Shown: one piece after another, positions 58,891 to 64,000 of the stretch
How positions within the stretch are numbered: the first letter of the stretch is position 1
How the letters are laid out: each line of letters opens with the position of its first letter
Source of the DNA: Zea mays
Taxonomy: Eukaryota > Streptophyta > Magnoliopsida > Poales > Poaceae
DNA: 64,000 nucleotides
Direction of reading: 5' to 3'
Assembly: GCF_902167145.1 (NCBI RefSeq)
Contig: NC_050098.1
Coordinates: 75,928,207-75,992,206 of the forward strand
Notes under the pieces: model-generated
Databases searched by the model: none
What the model saw: the letters and a program-made list of their open reading frames with translations, nothing else
Told to the model about the DNA's origin: nothing
Made by a program: the position numbers and the translations under genes

Positions 58891-61800
58891 TTGCAGGTTT
58901 ATGCATCCGGGGGTTCAAGCTGGATTATCGACAGCGGATGCACAAACCATATGACGGGGGAGAAGAAGATGTTCACCTCCTACGTCAAGAATAAGGATTC
59001 CCAAGATTCAATTATATTCGGTGATGGGAATCAAGGCAAGGTAAAAGGGTTAGGTAAAATTGCAATTTCTAATGAGCACTCTATCTCTAATGTGTTTTTA
59101 GTAGAGTCTCTTGGATATAATTTGCTATCGGTTAGTCAATTATGCAATATGGGATATAACTGTCTATTTACAAATGTAGATGTGTCTGTCTTTAGAAGAA
59201 GTGATGGTTCACTAGCTTTTAAGGGTGTATTAGACGGCAAACTTTATTTAGTTGATTTTGCAAAAGAAGAGGCCAGTCTAGATGCATGCTTAATAGCTAA
59301 AACTAGCATGGGCTGGCTGTGGCATCGCCGCTTAGCACATGTGGGGATGAAGAACCTTCACAAGCTTCTAAAGGGAGAACACGTGATAGGTTTGACTAAC
59401 GTGCAATTCGAAAAAGATAGACCTTGTGCAGCTTGTCAAGCAGGTAAACAAGTGGGAGGAGCACATCACAGCAAGAATGTGATGACCACCTCAAGACCCC
59501 TGGAGCTGCTACATATGGACCTCTTCGGACCCATAGCCTATCTAAGCATAGGAGGAAGTAAGTATGGTTTAGTTATTGTTGATGACTTTTCCCGCTTCAC
59601 TTGGGTGTTATTTTGTAGGATAAGTCTGAAACCCAAGGGACCCTCAAGCGCTTCCTCAGGAGAGCTCAAAATGAGTTTGAGCTCAAGGTGAAGAAGATAA
59701 GGAGCGACAACGGGTCCGAGTTCAAGAACCTTCAAGTGGAGGAGTTCCTTGAGGAGGAAGGGATCAAGCACGAGTTCTCCGCTCCCTACACACCACAGCA
59801 AAATGGTGTGGTAGAGAGGAAGAACAGGACGCTAATCGATATGGCGAGGACGATGCTTGGAGAATTCAAGACCCCCGAGCGTTTTTGGTCGGAAGCCGTG
59901 AACACGGCTTGCCACGCCATCAACAGGGTCTACCTTCATCGCCTCCTCAAGAAGACTTCGTATGAGCTACTAACCGGTAACAAACCCAATGTATCTTACT
60001 TTCGTGTATTTGGGAGCAAGTGCTACATTCTAGTGAAGAAGGGTAGAAATTCTAAATTTGCTCCCAAAGCTGTAGAAGGGTTTTTGTTAGGTTATGACTC
60101 AAATACAAAGGCGTATAGAGTCTTCAACAAATCATCGGGTTTGGTTGAAGTCTCTAGCGACGTTGTATTTGATGAGACTAATGGCTCTCCAAGAGAGAAA
60201 GTTGTTGATTGTGATGATGTAGATGAAGAAGATGTTCCGACTGCCGCTATACGAACCATGGCGATTGGAGAAGTGCGGCCACAGGAACAAGATGAACGAG
60301 ATCAACCTTCTTCCTCAACAACGGTGCATCCCCCAACTCAAGACGATGAACAGGTTCATCAACAGGAGGCGTGTGATCAAGGGGGAGCACAAGATGATCA
60401 TGAAGAAGCGCAACCGGCACCTCCAACCCAAGTTCGAGCGGTGATTCAAAGGGATCATCCAGTCGACCAAATTCTGGGTGACATTAGCAAGGGAGTAACT
60501 ACTCGGTCTCGATTAGTTAATTTTTGTGAACATTACTCCTTTGTCTCTTCTATTGAGCCTTTCAGGGTAGAGGAGGCCTTGCTAGATCTGGATTGGGTAT
60601 TGGCCATGCAGGAGGAACTCAACAACTTCAAGCGCAATGAAGTTTGGACACTGGTGCCTCGTCCCAAGCAAAATATTGTGGGAACCAAGTGGGTGTTCCG
60701 CAACAAACAGGACGAGCACGGGGTGGTGACGAGGAACAAGGCTCGACTTGTGGCAAAAGGCTATGCCCAAGTCGCAGGTTTGGACTTTGAGGAGACGTTT
60801 GCTCCTGTGGCTAGGCTAGAATCAATTCGTATCTTGCTAGCATATGCCGCTCACCATTCTTTCAGGTTGTACCAAATGGATGTGAAGAGCGCTTTCCTCA
60901 ATGGGCCAATCAAGGAGGAGGTGTACGTGGAGCAACCCCCTGGCTTCGAGGATGAACGGTACCCCGACCACGTGTGTAAGCTCTCTAAGGCGCTCTATGG
61001 ACTTAAGCAAGCTCCAAGAGCATGGTATGAATGCCTTAGAGATTTTTTAATTGCTAATGCTTTCAAGGTTGGGAAAGCCGATCCAACTCTTTTTACAAAG
61101 ACATGTGATGGTGATTTGTTTGTGTGCCAAATTTATGTCGATGACATAATATTTGGTTCTACTAACCAAAAGTCTTGTGAAGAGTTTAGTAGGGTAATGA
61201 CACAGAAATTCGAGATGTCGATGATGGGCGAGTTGAACTACTTCCTTGGGTTCCAAGTGAAGCAACTCAAGGACGGCACCTTCATCTCCCAAACGAAGTA
61301 CACGCAAGATCTGCTAAAGCGGTTTGGGATGAAGGATGCCAAGCCCGCAAAGACTCCGATGGGAACCGACGGACACACCGACCTCAACAAAGGAGGTAAG
61401 TCCGTTGATCAAAAGGCATACCGGTCAATGATAGGGTCATTACTTTACTTATGTGCTAGTAGACCGGATATTATGCTTAGCGTATGTATGTGTGCTAGAT
61501 TTCAATCCGATCCTAAGGAGTGTCACTTAGTGGCAGTGAAGCGAATTCTTAGATATTTGGTTGCTACGCCTTGCTTCGGGCTCTGGTATCCAAAGGGGTC
61601 TACCTTTGACTTGGTTGGATACTCAGACTCCGACTATGCTGGATGTAAGGTCGATAGGAAGAGTACATCGGGGACGTGCCAATTCTTAGGAAGGTCCCTG
61701 GTGTCGTGGAACTCTAAGAAACAAACTTCCGTTGCCCTATCCACCGCTGAGGCCGAGTATGTTGCCGCAGGACAGTGTTGCGCGCAACTACTTTGGATGA

Positions 61801-62087
61801 GGCAAACCCTCAGGGACTTTGGCTACAATCTGAGCAAAGTCCCACTCCTATGTGATAATGAGAGTGCTATCCGCATGGCGGAAAATCCTGTTGAACACAG
61901 CCGTACAAAGCACATAGACATCCGGCATCACTTTTTGAGAGACCACCAGCAAAAGGGGGATATCGAAGTGTTTCATGTTAGCACCGAGAACCAGCTAGCC
62001 GATATCTTTACCAAGCCTCTAGATGAGAAGACCTTTTGCAGGTTGCGTAGTGAGCTAAATGTCTTAGATTCGCGGAACTTGGATTGA
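58891..62087 (+). pseudogene. Element K Pol: protease, integrase, RT, RNase H
   Basis: Copia-order polyprotein. Protease WIIDSGCTNHM is near 58921. Integrase follows with a finger (WHRRLAHVG...CAACQ, 59320-59440) and catalytic D (LHMDLFGP), D (RSDNGSEF) and E (VVERKNRT, near 59811). RT has YVDD at 61134-61145. RNase H has SDSDYAG and STAEAEY, and the end is at TGA 62087. The first part (to 59691) is in one frame and the rest (from 59688) in another. The shift is one base near 59615-59620, inside the integrase core. No other damage was seen, so the element was probably active not long ago. Confidence 0.92.
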
Positions 62088-62876
62088 TTTGTAGCATACA
62101 TGTGTATATGCCTTTGATCATGTTTCTTATGCATTTTGTTGCCTATTTATGGTGATCAAGTTGTATAAATACTCCCCGGACCTCACAAGTCCGTTGCAAA
62201 GCAATGCACATGTTTAGGGGGTGATGTGTTACAACTTGACCCTTTGAGACTAAAACAAGCAAACTCAAGCATATGGTTAGTCTCAAAGGAGGTTTGAAAG
62301 GGAAAAGGTGGACTTGGACCATGAAAGACTTCCACTGCACTCCGATGAGAGGGTAACTTATTCCAAGTTCATCTCATAAACTCTTATTGCCATTTGCTCT
62401 TAATTGAAGATTTTGGTGAGGTAATGGGGTTATAGGGCCACGATTGATCCCGTTTTGGTGCTTGATGCCAAAGGGGGAGAAAATCAAGGCCAAAGCAATA
62501 AATGGATCAGCTACCACTTGAGAAATTTTGAAAATAGTAAAATAGAGCTTTTTGTTTTGTCAAAACTCTTGCATTGTCTCTTTTGTCAAAAGTTGGCCTC
62601 TTGTGGGGAGAAGTGTTGATTATGGGAAATAGGGGGAGTTTTTGAAATCTTTGATCAATCTCTTTTGGAATGACTCTCTTTATGCTTCAACATGTGTGTT
62701 TGACTTAGAGATAGAGATTTGAGTTTGATTTGCAAAGACAAACCAAGTGGTGGCAAAGGATGATCCATATATGCCAAAATTGAATCAAAATAAATTTGAG
62801 TTTTATTTGAAGTGATATTGCACTTGTTATAATTGCTTTATGTTGTGTTGGCATAAATCACCAAAAAGGGGGAGAT
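62088..62876 (+). other. Element K 3' region with multiple polypurine tracts
   Basis: Non-coding. Purine tracts lie near 62215 (tttagggggtg), 62470 (ccaaagggggag), 62630 (atagggggag) and directly before the LTR (aaaaagggggagat, 62863-62876). No envelope-like ORF is present here. Confidence 0.7.
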
Positions 62877-64000
62877 TGAAAGGGAAATGTGCCCTTGGGC
62901 CATGTCTAAGTATTTTGGTGATTGAGTGCCAACACAAGTGCTTAAATGAGAATTTATGCTCATGGATGGACAAAGTGCAAATCAAGAGTAAAGGTATGTT
63001 TCTAAGCCTTAGTACATTGGTTTTGTGTACTAATATACTTGTCTAAATATTAGAAACAGAAAGAAGAAGAAAAGAAAAGAGGTGAAAAAGGCTTGGCTGT
63101 GTACAGCCAAGACTCAGCTCAGTCTGGCACACCGGACTGTCCGGTGGTGCACCGGACAGTGTCCGGTGCGCCAGGCTGACTCGGCGTGAAGTGGCCGCTC
63201 TCGGAAATTCGCCGACGGCGTACGGCTAAAATTCACCAGACTGTCCGGTGTGCACCGGACTGTCCGGTGAGCCAACGGTCGGCCGGGCCAACGGTCGGCC
63301 GGGCCAACGGTCGGCCGCGCGATCTGCGCGGGACACGTGGCCGAGCCAACGGCTAGAAGGGGGCATCGGACTGTTCGGTGTGCACCGGACATGTCCGGTG
63401 CGCCAACGGCTCTCTGGCGGCCAACGGTCGGCTGCGCCGCTTAAGGAAAGAAATCAGGCACCGGACAGTGTCCGGTGTGCACCGGACTGTCCGGTGCACC
63501 AGTCGACAGAAGGCAAGATCAGCCTTCCAGATTTGCTCTCAACGGCTCCTAGCTGCCTTGGGGCTATAAAAGGGACCCCTAGGCGCATGGAGGAGAAAAC
63601 CAAGCAACCTTAGAGCATTTTTGATCATCCACACTCAGTCTTTGCGCATTCGTTTGTCATTCTCAGTGATTCGAGCTCCGTTCTAGTGAGAACTTTGAGT
63701 TAGTCTTTTGAGCTCGATTCTTGGCCGTGTGTGTGCGCATTTTGCTGTGGATTTGTGTGTGTTGCTTCCCTCCCTTACTCCGTACTTCTTTGTGAACTTC
63801 AATTGTAAGGGCGAGAGACTCCAAGTTGTGGAGATTCCTCGCAAACGGGAAAAGATTAAAGTAAAGAAGAACACCGTGGTATTCAAGTTGATCATTGGAT
63901 CACTTGAGAGGAGTTGAGTGCAACTCTCGTCCGTTGGGACGCCACAACGTGGAGTAGGCAAGTTTTGTACTTGGCCGAACCACGGGATAACCACCATGCC
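62877..64000 (+). repeat. Element K 3' LTR, cut by the window end
   Basis: Matches 55209-56432 almost base for base up to 64000. It has two extra 16-bp copies of gggccaacggtcggcc near 63283-63316 and about 21 extra bp with one more palindrome near 63464-63490. TATAAAA is at 63565-63571. Confidence 0.92.

Larger units (their letters stand above)
55209..64000 (+). mobile_element. Element K: nearly intact Sirevirus (right end off the window)
   Basis: Ty1/copia Sirevirus with 5' LTR 55209-56432, PBS, gag, pol, a long 3' region with multiple PPTs, and a 3' LTR from 62877 that is cut by the window end. The five bases before it are gaagg; the matching duplication cannot be seen. It is of the maize Ji/Opie-like kind, but I did not assign a family. 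Its LTRs are almost identical, so it is a young insertion. Confidence 0.93.

Overview
The window is plant repeat DNA: a nest of LTR retrotransposons with no recognisable cellular gene. The mix of families (Sireviruses with CCGGAC-type palindromes in the LTR, Tat-lineage Ty3/gypsy elements with an extra archaeal-type RNase H, a chromodomain Ty3/gypsy element) and the nesting depth point to a large grass genome, most likely maize. No family name was checked against a database, so elements carry letters here.

Layout. Element A (Tat, minus strand) has its integrase, RNase H and half of its RT at 1-3238; the other RT half, protease, PBS and 5' LTR are at 25126-27097. A is split by element B (3239-25125, plus strand, TSD gatgg), a Tat element with gag but no pol and a three-exon antisense gene. 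B is itself split by element J (6591-21073, TSD ctaat), a non-coding element with 6.4-kb LTRs and only 1.7 kb between them. A sits in the gag of Sirevirus G (27098-30691, minus), which abuts the decayed 3' end of another Sirevirus, H (30692-about 34100, plus). Next come a 5' fragment of a Tat element, F (about 34100-35096), and 0.8 kb of unassigned DNA.

Tat element C (35879-54474, minus strand) carries a second, divergent copy of the antisense gene (plus strand, 36954-51919). That gene is split by E (39254-51177, TSD agggt), a Tekay/Del-type chromovirus with all domains but many stops. C ends inside its archaeal-type RNase H, where it is fused to the same domain of a different Tat element, D (54475-55208). 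D is cut by K (55209 to beyond the window end, plus), a Sirevirus that is nearly intact apart from one frameshift in integrase.

How the parts relate. A/C-type elements supply protease, RT, RNase H and integrase; B/F-type elements supply Gag and share the PBS and LTR ends, so the two could complement each other. The antisense genes of B and C share two intron positions, have their own TATA boxes, and rebuild to 989 and 963 codons once introns and insertions are removed. They are the most interesting coding system here. Other notable signals are a histone-H3-tail-like N-terminus on an extra upstream ORF of E, the giant LTRs of J, and several hairpin arrays in LTRs.
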